A DNA stretch of 64,000 bases, taken from the NCBI GenBank assembly GCA_030998015.1, contig JARWMV010000246.1, positions 744,001 to 808,000 on the forward strand, written 5' to 3'. The stretch's first letter is position 1; the number at the start of each line of letters is the position of its first letter. The translations under genes were made by a program, and so were the position numbers. This stretch comes from Ceratorhiza oryzae-sativae. Lineage: Eukaryota; Basidiomycota; Agaricomycetes; Cantharellales; Ceratobasidiaceae. Under the pieces are notes generated by a model. The model saw nothing but the letters and a program-made list of their open reading frames with translations. It made no database searches and was not told the origin of the DNA. Positions 34,660 through 44,379 of this stretch are shown here, piece by piece.

Positions 34660-37600
34660 TCAATCGGAATGGATGGCCCGGGCGAAGGGGTGGTCGTGGG
34701 TGGCGATTTCTTGTACTAGGTATGCAACGTTAGTTCTACTATCCAAGTACGACCCGAGAAATGCGCTCACAGTCTCAAGCTCAGGCTTCCCACGCCACCG
34801 TGCAACCGACTCACAGAATCGAAGAGCGGCGCGCTCGACGGGTTCTGCCGCGTAACGATCTGCAATCGCCTCGAGATGTGCACCGAGCCCTTGCACGTCG
34901 TGGGGTATACTCATGAACTGTTTCAGTAACACGTAGTGTCATGGAAGATTCGACGTCGGCAAGGCGTGCCAAGCGATCAGAATCGACCGTTATCGAGCCG
35001 CAACCGGACGTAACGGGTAACAGGCCGGTCGAGGGAGGCGCAAGGCCGTCCAATCACGGACAGGAGAAGGGTGATCATTCGTTGTCACCAGTTGTAAGTC
35101 CGCCAAACGCGAACACACGAGAAAAGGAAGCAAAGAGAGGGTTTGGTGAATATTATATATATCGTACTGCCGGTAGAATGGACCCACCTCGATGAGCCGG
35201 TCCCGAACCTCACGTTCCCACTCTTCTTCCTCTTCCCCACCCACGTCACGATTAAATAGGATTCTTCCAGCCTCGGATAGCGTGGGCATTTCGTCGGGAT
35301 CGTACATATCGGCCAGTGATTTTTCACGGGCCTCGTATGCTGCGACCTCTCGTTCTTCCGAGGTGCTCAGTGTTCGCCCGCCAAATCCCCCAGCAGGTCG
35401 AGCACCCCCACCAGCAGTGATGATGTCTAAGCCGCCAGAAGGAGCCGAGCCGTCCTCGGGCCGAACACCCAGTCTAAACAGTACCTCGATCCCCAGCGTC
35501 CCGCGCCACCCACGCATCAGGTATCCCTCGAGACATGCTCGGGTAGCAAGACCACACAAGAGCGCGTACCAAACACGTGTCGGACGCGCATGTAGCGACA
35601 AGTCCGATGACGACGAACGCGAATCAGCTGGCACCGGGGTCGGCGTCGTTCGGCCGTTTGACGGGACTGCCCGGAAGTTGGTCGAGGAAGCTCGAGGCTT
35701 AAGCATACCAGCACGCAACGAACCTGCGATCGGCCGTCCAGATGCAGTTGAGAACGATCCGACCTTGGTTCGTCGCTTGTCTGGGTTCTTGGGTGGTCCA
35801 GCCTCGTCGTCCGACCCATCGGTGCTCGACCCGCTCGAGGTAGTGGGCAGATAGGGATTTGTGTTGGGTATCCTCACGGGCGGAGGGCTCATCACTACCC
35901 TGTTGCTCTTGAAACCATCCTCTTCCCCTCGAGCCTCGCGCCCAAGTTCAATCGCGACCAGCGCCGAGAGACGCAAAAATCGGGAGAGGAGCGCAGTCAG
36001 ACGACCTCCAGCGACAGCGTCCATCCCTGATCCGATACCCGTGCCCGAAATCCCCAGGCCTCCACCAGGAGGGCTGATCCGCATCGTGCTCATGTTCATC
36101 ACGGAGTTTGCAGACCGAGGAAGCCGAAGGGGAGGTCCGCCCGACCGGCCGAGCCCTGCGCCGATCGTGCTTGTTCGGCCGGGCTGCACACCCAAGATCA
36201 TTGCCGGGCGGCTCGTGCTGCTCGTGCTCGTGCCCGGGACTGGGATATATGCGCATGCCGGAGTTTGACACGTACGCGAAAGGTGCCGAACACAGCGCCC
36301 GACCTGCTGACCATACGGATCTTCAACCAGCCCATCTCTAAATGCGTTCGGGAAAGGCGTCGAAGGTCCGGCTGTGCCAGAACGAGGGTATGTCCAGGGT
36401 CCTTCAAGGCCTTGACCACGGGGTATAGTCTGAAATATGCTTTGCGGATGCGGGGGCGGGCCCGAGGTAAGCTGATGGAATGAAGGAAGCGCGGTAACAG
36501 GCGGAGAAGGTGGGCAGAGCGACGGAGGGAGCGGAGAAGCAAGTTGAGAAAGTAAGAGAAGTGCGGGAGGGGTCGATGTGGACTGCGCGGGGGATGGCTC
36601 TGGCTCTGGCGAGAATAGCTCGTTCACGAGCAACGAGAGCGCGAGGCGAAGGCGGACAGAATTTGGCAGCTTTTGGGAAGCCGATGGAATCATGCCTGCG
36701 GACGAGTGAAGATGAGGTTCGGAGCAATTCGTAGGCCGGCTGGACTTACCTCGGGAGCTGCTGGGGCTGGTGCTCAGCCCGCTGTCGATGAGCATGTCAT
36801 CGTCGGCATCCGGGGTGTGGTCCGGGGCGGGTGTTTGGTCAAGCATAGCCGTCAAAACCTTTTCGAGACCGGTCGCCTTGGCTCGATATGCGGCTGCGAG
36901 CGCCAGGTCAGGCGGGCCAAGTGTAAGCGCATCCGGATCTGGATCGACGGGGGCTGGCTGGGCGCGGGAGGAATAGGAAAGCTTGTCGAGACCCTCTTCG
37001 AACAAGCCGAGCCCCATGACCCCATGATCCTCGAGTGTCTCGAGGCAGGCATCTTTGGCATCGAGCTGGGGGCGTGTGCCAACGCCGAGCTCGCCGCGGG
37101 CAGCGCCAAAGCGAGCGCGGGCGTGCATCCATAAGAGATGATCGAGAATGAGCGTGCGTGTTGATTTGTCGCGCGGGGGGATCGAGTGCAAGTGATGCGA
37201 GTGTGGATGTGCTGGTGGGACATAGGTCGCTGGTGGATGGACAAATTTGCGGCTCGGGGGCGGGTACGGTCGCGGCGGCGGGTGGTTTTGCGCCGGTGCA
37301 ATGGTGATCGGAAACGATGGACGCGGGCTGCGCAGAACGAGCGCACGATGAATGAGCAGTTGCAGAAATGAGTATCCAGAGCACACACCGAAACATCGGA
37401 TCACGCGGGGCGGGTGTCTGAGAGCTGGAATAGTAGCTGTATCCGCCGCCACTGGACGTCTCGTGGAGGTCGCCGTAGTCGTAGGCCTGGTGGCCGTCGT
37501 GGGTGCGGTGGGCGACAGCAAGGGCAGCTGGGCGTGCGACGGGGGCGGGGAGCGGGGCGAGTGTGTGGATCGAGGGGAGCGGCGGATGGAGCGGCGGATG

Positions 37601-37666
37601 GAGCGGCGGGAGCGGCGCACGCGGGTCGTGCTCGCGGCGATGGCGGCCCTGTTCTAGCAGCGACAT
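34660..37666 (-). CDS. Large hypothetical protein, Ser/Pro-rich with conserved-looking helical blocks
   Basis: I cannot assign a family. Exon 1 starts at ATG 37664-37666 (MSLLEQGRHRREHDPR) and ends DPMFR; a 60-nt intron joins to PRPSFPITIAPAQN in the frame of the very long second exon. An intron near 36690-36750 joins SPSSSR to GMIPSASQK. A last intron of about 270 nt joins VRDRLIE to FMSIPHDVQGLGAHLEAIAD. Ordered blocks are RTLILDHLLWMHARARFGAA, LTALLSRFLRLSALVAIELG, RVWYALLCGLATRACLEGYL, ADMYDPDEMPTLSEAGRILF and the C-terminal exon. The rest is low complexity. Length is about 850-900 residues. The frame is continuous and GC-rich; long open frames on the opposite strand are shadows. Confidence 0.72.
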
Positions 37667-38705
37667 GTTCTCACCCAATCGTCGTCTGCAGTCCGGAGAG
37701 CCGCTCGGGTGCGGCCGGCGTCGGTTCTGGCTATGAGAGTTGAAAGTAGACTCTTCCCCGGCCTTTTTCAACCAGCACACGTGCGCCTATTTACATCGCT
37801 CTTGGGTTTTCTCCACCGCGTAGCCGACGGATCCAGGCGCGCCTGGTGTGCGCCCCCCGACGTCGGCATCCATTTCTGGGGCCCCGCAACCGCCGCTGTC
37901 CATCCCGCGCCGCCCCGTGTCGACGAGCCGGGTCCCTCCGCCACCGGGTCCCGTCTCGTCCCGGCTATCTCTCATCGACTGACTAACGCTTGCTTCGTTT
38001 AGATTCTACCCCTCTGCGCGATGGTCAGCCCCCCACCAGCCACGTCCCCCCCGCGCTCGCTAACGTCGCTCTCCACTCCTCGCCCGCGATCGCCCGACGC
38101 ACATGACACCCGCCAAGCGCAGATACGCTTTTAGTCTCCGGCCCAGACATACTGTGAGATCCCAGCGTGGGCGTATCGTCACCGGCAACGACTCTCATTC
38201 GCAGCCGCATTGAGGGGTCAATTCGCCGTGCGGGGCTATCTCTAACACGGAACACTTCGGGTCTGAAATAATCATCATAATAAAATACATTTTTGCTCTA
38301 TCTTGAATCTAATGCGGGACTCTCCAGCCAGCTCTTGCGGCTGAAATGTCGAGCAAGGCTTGGTTCTCAGATGAGTTTGAACCCCAAGTTCTCATTTCAT
38401 GGTCGGTGTAATTGCCCCGGTTACTCTGAAAAAACTGAGCCGGCCGCCGCGAACAAGTTGGAATTCAGCTGCTGGCAGGTCGGATGATCCAGGTGAGAGA
38501 CCGCGTGATGCAGAGCGACCGAATTCGAGATCAAGCCGCTTCCGTCTGCCCATGTTGTACTCGAAGGAAATCTTTGAGTCAAAGTCCGAGGCGAAGTCGG
38601 TATTCAATAAGCGCCAAGCGCTTGCCACATCGAGCCACACCTTCCGTTGGTCGTAACAGTTCAAAGCCGTTTCTGCTAGCTCAAAACTCGCAAAATAATC
38701 ACGAT
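37667..38705. other. 1-kb intergenic region upstream of the large hypothetical gene
   Basis: No supported gene lies here. The first part is the promoter of the minus-strand gene; the rest has only short overlapping frames (such as 38392-38712 minus) without motifs. Confidence 0.4.
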
Positions 38706-38796
38706 TGGACAAGTCCGGATTTGAACCGGAGACCTCTCGCAGCTAAATACTGATATGTTTGCTAAGCGAGCGCGCTACCAACTGCGCTACATGCCC
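38706..38796 (-). tRNA. tRNA-Ala (anticodon AGC) with 18-nt intron
   Basis: On the minus strand the acceptor stem starts GGGCATG (38796-38790). The D arm GCGC-AGTTGGTA-GCGC, the anticodon stem CTCGC (38770-38766), loop TTAGCA with anticodon AGC at 38763-38761, stem GCGAG (38740-38736), the T arm TCCGG-TTCAAAT-CCGGA and the 3' stem CTTGTCC with discriminator A at 38706 follow. The bases at 38759-38742 form a canonical intron after position 37. The G3-T70 pair is the alanine identity element. A T6-T67 mismatch in the acceptor stem is the only irregularity. The A box (TAGCGCAGTTGG) and B box (GGTTCAAATCC) are intact. Confidence 0.9.
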
Positions 38797-39283
38797 TTAT
38801 TTGGTAATGCAGTTGTAACAATCCGCCCGCTGTACCAACCCCACTGGATTAACCTTACGCTCGAACTCGTTTGCGACCATCGCATTGGGTCATTTGTTCA
38901 CAAATATGGGTCATAATTTTCCAAGGCCATTCTGCACACTTGCACAAGTGGGCGAGTCATTCCAACGGGCCGTGCCTTGCTGTATGTGGGAGTAGGTGGT
39001 AGCTGGACAGTCCTGTCCAAAATGGGAACCAAGTTAGTTCGCATATTCTAAGTAACTTCTCCATCGAAGGGTCACAATATATAAGAGACTGTGCAGTACT
39101 CCAACAGCCATAATAAGCAAGCTGAAAGCATTCCATTCTATCAGATCCGTGCGAGTATTTAGACCTACTTACACGAGTGTCCGAGACGTAAAAAGAGAAA
39201 AGTATAAGCTCAATGTTCCTTTACATATAACGCTATTTTCGGGGCTTCCGTCGAATAGCTGATTTACCCAAGCCGGCTGATGC
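38797..39283. other. Intergenic region between tRNA-Ala and BTB gene
   Basis: This 487-bp stretch is AT-richer than the surroundings. No coding frame, repeat or RNA was recognised. Confidence 0.4.
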
Positions 39284-40018
39284 TTAGCCTGCGTAAGGGT
39301 CTAACGCTGCCTGGATTCTTTTTTCGCGTAATCGCGCAACCAATATCGTGCTCTCGATACCAATCCTATACCCCTCTTCTAGGTTAATCGGTTCCGATCG
39401 ATTACTCAATTCCAAGTGTAACGAATCAAAAAGGTTTCGACGGTCGTATTGTCTAGCAAGAGCAATCCGAGTAATGATGTCAAGTTCTTTGAAAGCCTCT
39501 TGAAGAATATGTTCGTGGTGGTGGGTAAAATCCCACATATCCGCAAGCCTCAATGCAGGCAATATGTGCGATGAATCAAAGATGGAAGATTTAACCATCT
39601 GAGATCTGTCAACGCATTCAAAACACCAACTAGACAAGGGCTTAGCTTGGTCATGGTCGAGTATGAGATGGAAGTTGCTCACGGTTCGTATAGTGCTGTC
39701 AAAAGGCTTCCAAATTCCGAAGCAGAAATCCCGGTTAGGTGGATGGGTTTGTCCGATGAGAACCCTTCGACGAGTAGCTCGCGGCTTTGCCCCGCGTCAA
39801 ACAGCTCCGCAAACGTCTCAGATTGGCGAAGCAAGATACGATGGACATCGAATAGAGTATTTTCAACCTAAAACATAGGAGGTATAAGGGAGGGCTGGCA
39901 CGGCTGGGCTCATCGTTACCCGAACGACTACGACATCTGTGTCGATATTGAATACCGAGTGTTTAATGAGCGCTGGAGAACAACGGTTGGCTCCGAGCCC
40001 TGATAAAGATCCACCCAT
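39284..40018 (-). CDS. BTB/POZ domain protein
   Basis: Exon 1 runs from ATG 40016-40018 (MGGSLSGLGANRCSPALIKH) to DTDVVVVR, then an intron, then VENTLFDVHRILLRQSETFA, ELFDAGQ and, after another intron, GISASEFGSLLTVLYE. This is the BTB pattern (V.NTLF.VHR.LL..S..F, then I..xxF..LL.xLY). The C-terminal exon begins near 39682 and carries ILPALRLADMWDFTHHHEHI and LARQYDRRNLFDSLHLELS. Such stand-alone BTB proteins of about 220-330 residues are expanded in Agaricomycetes and their partners are unknown. The stop is at 39284-39286. Confidence 0.75.
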
Positions 40019-40800
40019 GTCAGTTCGTCTCATGTAATGGGGATTTTCGGGTAATAAACCCGATTTTCAAGCCCAACTCACTTGTAGACATAGTAGCCAA
40101 GGGGGTGTAGTCGATAGTCGTCGCTTCACATCACAAGCGGCTAAATTTTACGAACAAGCGGCAGATCAGGTTCCCTTTTTGCTTGTATGATCGACAGTAT
40201 ATCAGGAATACTCAGAATTGGATCTTTATACTTTTTGTGTTGAGGTGAACAGAAGCTGTAAGTGGCGTGAAACTCACCCAAAGCTCGCCCGCATCCTGGA
40301 TAGCGCCATGATTGAATTATATGTGTTAGATGGGGGGGACTCGTTGAATACACGCACGGAGTCTGAAACTCAGAGAAGCACCTATTCGGGTTTCTTAAGC
40401 TTCGTCGTTAAAAATGTGAGATAATTCTAGTATACAGATCGGTTAGAGTACTCTAACGTATCACCGATTTCTCTAACCAAAAGAAACCAGCGCATATAAT
40501 CTATCCAACAAACTGAGGCCACATCTTAGACCGTCGTGGCTTTTAGATCAATGCTATAAAGTAAAATATCTTCGGTTTCGCCTTCTCTGGATTCCATTAA
40601 TTGACGCCATCTAAAATCAAGCTAGAGTTAGGGAGTTTGTTCCGCTGTGGTGGAGTACACTTGCGCGACTGATTGTTTAAACCCATGAGACAACAGGTCG
40701 TTTTGAGTGCGTAGATCGTACCCAGGGACAACTGCGTCAAGATAGGGGTTAGCGACTGCAAGATCAGAAACGGTAGTCAAAATTACCGGCCGAGATTATT
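40019..40800. other. Region upstream of BTB gene
   Basis: No supported gene lies here. A minus-strand frame at 40141-40353 (ends IPDILSIIQAKREPDLPLVR) is open but lacks an ATG and a partner exon; it might be a remnant. The rest is AT-rich with nothing recognised. Confidence 0.4.
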
Positions 40801-41260
40801 CTAAAATTTGTGCTCATAGGATGCGAAAGGATTGCATTGATTAGCTGATTGGCTACCCCTCGGTTGCTCGACGCCAAGTGAAGCCACACAGAGCTGGGAC
40901 CGACTGTGAACAAACAGCATATAAAGTGAGTGCTCGATTGTACACCTACAAGTCATAAGCGGGCTTGCGTTCCGCGGACATCGGTTCAAGGTACGCATAT
41001 CCCAATATTTCATTCGCTTTTTCAGCAAGAATCGATGGGCATGGCAAATGGGGGTTAGTCCCCAATTTTTTGTACCATTCTTGCCGTTCTTGAATACTAG
41101 TAACCGCAGTAAAAGAGTTCAAGGTGGTATAGGATTTTTGCTCATTGTGGACCTCATTTACTGTCAACAAATCAGAACTATGTGAGTAATCAAGCAGAGT
41201 CCGACCCTTACTATTTGACAGATCATTCATCGTGATATTTCTGCAGACAACATTTGTTGG
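40801..41260 (-). pseudogene. Decayed GNAT acetyltransferase copy
   Basis: This stretch repeats the plan of the intact GNAT gene next to it. It has NITMNDLSN joined by an intron to INEVHNEQKSYTTLNSFTAV, then TSIQERQEWYKKLGTNPHL, then ILGYAYLEPMSAERKPAYDL, which is followed at once by a stop where the intact gene continues QTVEVSLYV. A similar segment TIEHSLYM lies just beyond in a shifted frame, and the conserved acetyl-CoA loop and C-terminal half are not recognisable. I found no proper ATG in frame before NITMNDL. It is therefore best read as a broken tandem duplicate, though an unusual short functional protein cannot be excluded. Confidence 0.55.
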
Positions 41261-41302
41261 TTGGTCGCGGTGTGCAAGGAGTTCGATTGCGCTGGCAAAA
41301 TG

Positions 41303-42158
41303 TTAATAGGATCCAAGCTGATAATGTTGGTGGGGGTACCTATCCTCATGCTGGAGCTGAACATCTGTCCTACTTATTTCGGACAGGTATAAAGTATAGT
41401 ATGCGACATCCAGCCATCGCCCAAACTTGTACCCGACATTATTTATTCTATCGAAATATGAAATGAGTGTTATAAAACTGCATGCAGCTAGGACAGCACA
41501 CTTACTGCCCAGAGTAGGTAAACCCGTGCTTGGCGAAGAATTTGATAGAAGGCTGGTTTTCGGTTGAAATTTGAGCTGATTTTTGTGTCACTGATAATCC
41601 AAGCCTAAGGGAAATGGGTTGGTGGGGACTTGCCTACGATCCCTCGCAGTTGCCTTGTTGACGGGTGGGCTATAATAGCGGCCAGCAAGTTGGCACCTAG
41701 TGCGCGCCCGGTATACTCTTGAACAACATACAACGACACTTCAACAGTTCTGTAAATATAAGAAGGAGACCATTCAAGTTGGGGCATGTATGACGACCCG
41801 TTCAGCTTACTGCTTGAATCCATCGCTCGCCATCCACGGAAGATAACACACGTATCCGAACTTGACTTCCTGGCCGTCCGGCTCCTGGATCAGGCCAATC
41901 AAGCATGGATAGGGTTCACCTTTGAGCCTCCTGTCCCTTAAACTCCGAAACCACTTTAGTCTGTACTCATCGGTCACTGGAGACGTAAAGAACAGCCCGA
42001 CAGTGTTGATGATATTCCAGTTGTAAACTTCGTTCACTTTGCCAATGGCCAGGTTATTCGGTGTCTGGAACGATATCAGAAGATGGCTTACTGAACGGAA
42101 GATCGTCTTCATTGGCATCCCTAATGATGACTCTTTTCATAGCGGGATTCGTACTCAT
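41303..42158 (-). CDS. GNAT-family N-acetyltransferase
   Basis: The start ATG 42156-42158 gives MSTNPAMKRVIIRDANEDDL, the usual GNAT opening strand. An intron joins PF to MNEVYNWNIINTVGLFFTSP, then TDEYRLKWFRSLRDRRL, LIGLIQEPDGQEVKFGYVCY and, after an intron, TVEVSLYVVQEYTGRALGAN, the acetyl-CoA loop (here Q-E-Y-T-G-R-A-L-G-A). The next intron appears to be GC-AG type (donor GCAAGT near 41636) and leads to AQISTENQPSIKFFAKHGFT, then GQINNVGYKFGRWLDVAYY. The plan matches phosphinothricin-type/MnaT-like acetyltransferases; the substrate is not predictable. The stop TAA is at 41303-41305. Length is about 215 residues. Confidence 0.8.
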
Positions 42159-42473
42159 GGTAGTGGGAGTGGTAGGGCAAGCGATGTTTGGCTCAGCTTG
42201 CATACGCGCTCAACATCGCCGAGGCAGAAACGGGCAAGACAAAAACAGTATTCATAAGAATCAGTCCAATGCGAGCGAAGTACAGATACTCCATTGCTAG
42301 TATTGATCAATAAACAAACCAAATGCTATCGGAATTGACGCGGTCGTGCTTATGCGTTTGTAAAACTCGCGACGCGATGCAGGCGTGAATTGACCGTGTT
42401 GAGACGATACATGCTCATATATGGATACAATGTTGAAATATTTTCCTGATTTGATTGACCTAGCTTTGGTAGA
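42159..42473. other. Intergenic region between GNAT and GCV1
   Basis: This 315-bp stretch is the GNAT promoter plus the GCV1 3' end (both on the minus strand). Nothing else was recognised. Confidence 0.4.
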
Positions 42474-44104
42474 CTATGCTGGTGCCACTCCCTTCCAATA
42501 TTTTGTAGGAACGAACGGCATCGATTTTATCTCGGCTTCCCGTAACTTCTTCCTGACGTCGACTAAAACTTTCGTGCCTTTCTTGTGGTATCCATTCTTG
42601 ATATAACCCATGGCGATGTTAGTACCAAGAGTCGGAGAAGGTATCCCAGAAGTAATGACTCCAATTTGAGTTTCAGGAGAATCGGGCGCATACACCTTGG
42701 CACCCTCTGGCCAAACAAGACCATAGGTTAGCGCAATACCAATCATCAAATATATTGAACCCGTACCTCGTGCCGGGGCCTCCGGAATAACGAACCCAAC
42801 CCTTCGGCGAGGTGGGCCTTCTTTGAGCTGTTTCAAGACGGTGCTTGAGCCGATAAACCCGCCATGTTCCCGACGGGATTTACCTACACAATGAGTTAGC
42901 TTAGAGAAAGACCTATATAACACTATGCTTGCCAATGACCCAGCTCAGCCCTGCCTCAACGGGTGTGGTCGTTTCGTCTAGGTCGTGCCCATACAAGCAC
43001 ATGCCAGCTTCGAGTCGCAGACTATCACGAGCCCCAAGCCCGGTCAGCTGGACCGGAGACGTAGCAAACAATTTTGTTATGTTGGCTGTATGCTCAGGCG
43101 GAATCGATATCTATGCACAGTCAGACAAGGTTTGCAAGGACAGTTGGAAATAAAGAACCTCAAAGCCGTCTTCCCCCGTGTATCCACCGCGTGCTACATG
43201 GCATTGTATGCCGGTGATATCCATGTAGGCCGAACGACCGAAGGAAAGCGATGGAACATCGTATGAAGTCAGCGTTTGCAAGACCTCAGCTGACTTGGGT
43301 CCTTGATACAGTTCAGTCAGCCTAGAGCACATGTTTTGGTAGATCCGGCAAGCTCGCCTTGAAGAGCAATCAAGCCCCAGTCCTCCAGTACTTGGATATG
43401 AACCTCCCTTCCGCGGCCCTTTCCGTCTTCGTGGTTCCATTTCTCAATTTGTTCATTGAACCAAGCGAGATCGCGATCACGCCTTCCGGCATTAGTGACT
43501 ACGTAATACACGTCGTCGGCGTGTTTACAAATGACTGTGTCATCGATGATACCACCATCGTTGTTGAGCAATACCGACAAGGTAGAACCGAAGCTAGGAG
43601 GCGAAGACAGGGACGATGGTGTTAGGTACTCGAGGAAAGCTGTTGCTGACGGGCCAGAAATGCTAGATAACTCTGAATAAGGGCAAATCGGACACGGCGC
43701 TAGCTTGGCCTACAAGGATTGAACCATGTGCCCAACGTCAAAAAGACCGACGCTATTACGAACATGATTATGACTCGCGACTGGGGAACTAAGGTTAAAA
43801 TGAATCCGTCAAGCTTTAACTGCGCAGACCTTGGCCTACGCTTCCATACTGGAGCGGCATACTGTACCCCGCGAAGGGCACCATCTTTGCTTCGTTGGCA
43901 ATATGGAAATCATATAGAGTGGTTTTACGAAGCTAATAGCTACGATGAGATGTCAAATTTGTCAACGTATGGGGAGCGCACCGGTGCATCCGCTTTGCTT
44001 GCAAGGGACCGGACAAAAGGGTTAAAGGCCCGACGTTGAATCGGCCCAGCGAGCCTGGTCGACAGACGAGAACCGAGAGTGCGAGATATCTGCAAGGCGC
44101 ACAT
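42474..44104 (-). CDS. GCV1: Aminomethyltransferase, glycine cleavage T-protein (mitochondrial)
   Basis: The T-protein transfers the methylene group of glycine from the H-protein to tetrahydrofolate, releasing ammonia, in the mitochondrial matrix. The start [20 protein letters not shown] is an Arg/Ser-rich presequence. Next come [62 protein letters not shown], the ...GYTGEDGFE segment, and [20 protein letters not shown] followed by [14 protein letters not shown]. The C-terminal beta-barrel domain is [13 protein letters not shown]...[20 protein letters not shown]. Seven or so short introns interrupt it. The stop TAG is at 42474-42476 and the length about 415 residues, as expected. It diverges from the MFS gene across 275 bp that hold two TCACGTGATCTG boxes. 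Confidence 0.95.
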
Positions 44105-44131
44105 TGTGGTTGGCTCTTTGGGCTAATAATC

Positions 44132-44187
44132 TCACGTGATCTGCTGTTTTATTTTATTTATTCTCATTTTATGGTTCACGTGATCTG
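44132..44187. promoter_or_regulatory. Paired TCACGTGATCTG boxes between GCV1 and MFS gene
   Basis: The 12-mer TCACGTGATCTG occurs at 44132-44143 and again at 44176-44187 in direct orientation, 44 bp apart, inside a 275-bp divergent promoter. The core TCACGTGA is the classic Cbf1/USF-type bHLH palindrome. Identical flanks in both copies argue against chance. The binder and the gene it controls are inferred, not shown. Confidence 0.6.
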
Positions 44188-44379
44188 ATGTCGATGGCCC
44201 CTTGCAACAGCAGAAGGGTTCCTCGTGTGTGGCTATCTATTCTCGGGATATGTGCCTTCGAGCCACGCGGGCTTCTGCTGACTGATATTCTGGCGGTCTC
44301 GGCGAAACATCAGCCGGTCTGCACCTGAATCACATTTGGTCTGCCGGCTCCCACCGTCTTCCTCCCCCTCCCCTCCCGA

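Noticed and set aside
37575..37615. Tandem GGCGGATGGAGC-like repeat
   Set aside because: It codes for a Pro-Leu-His repeat in the first exon of the large hypothetical protein; no separate element.
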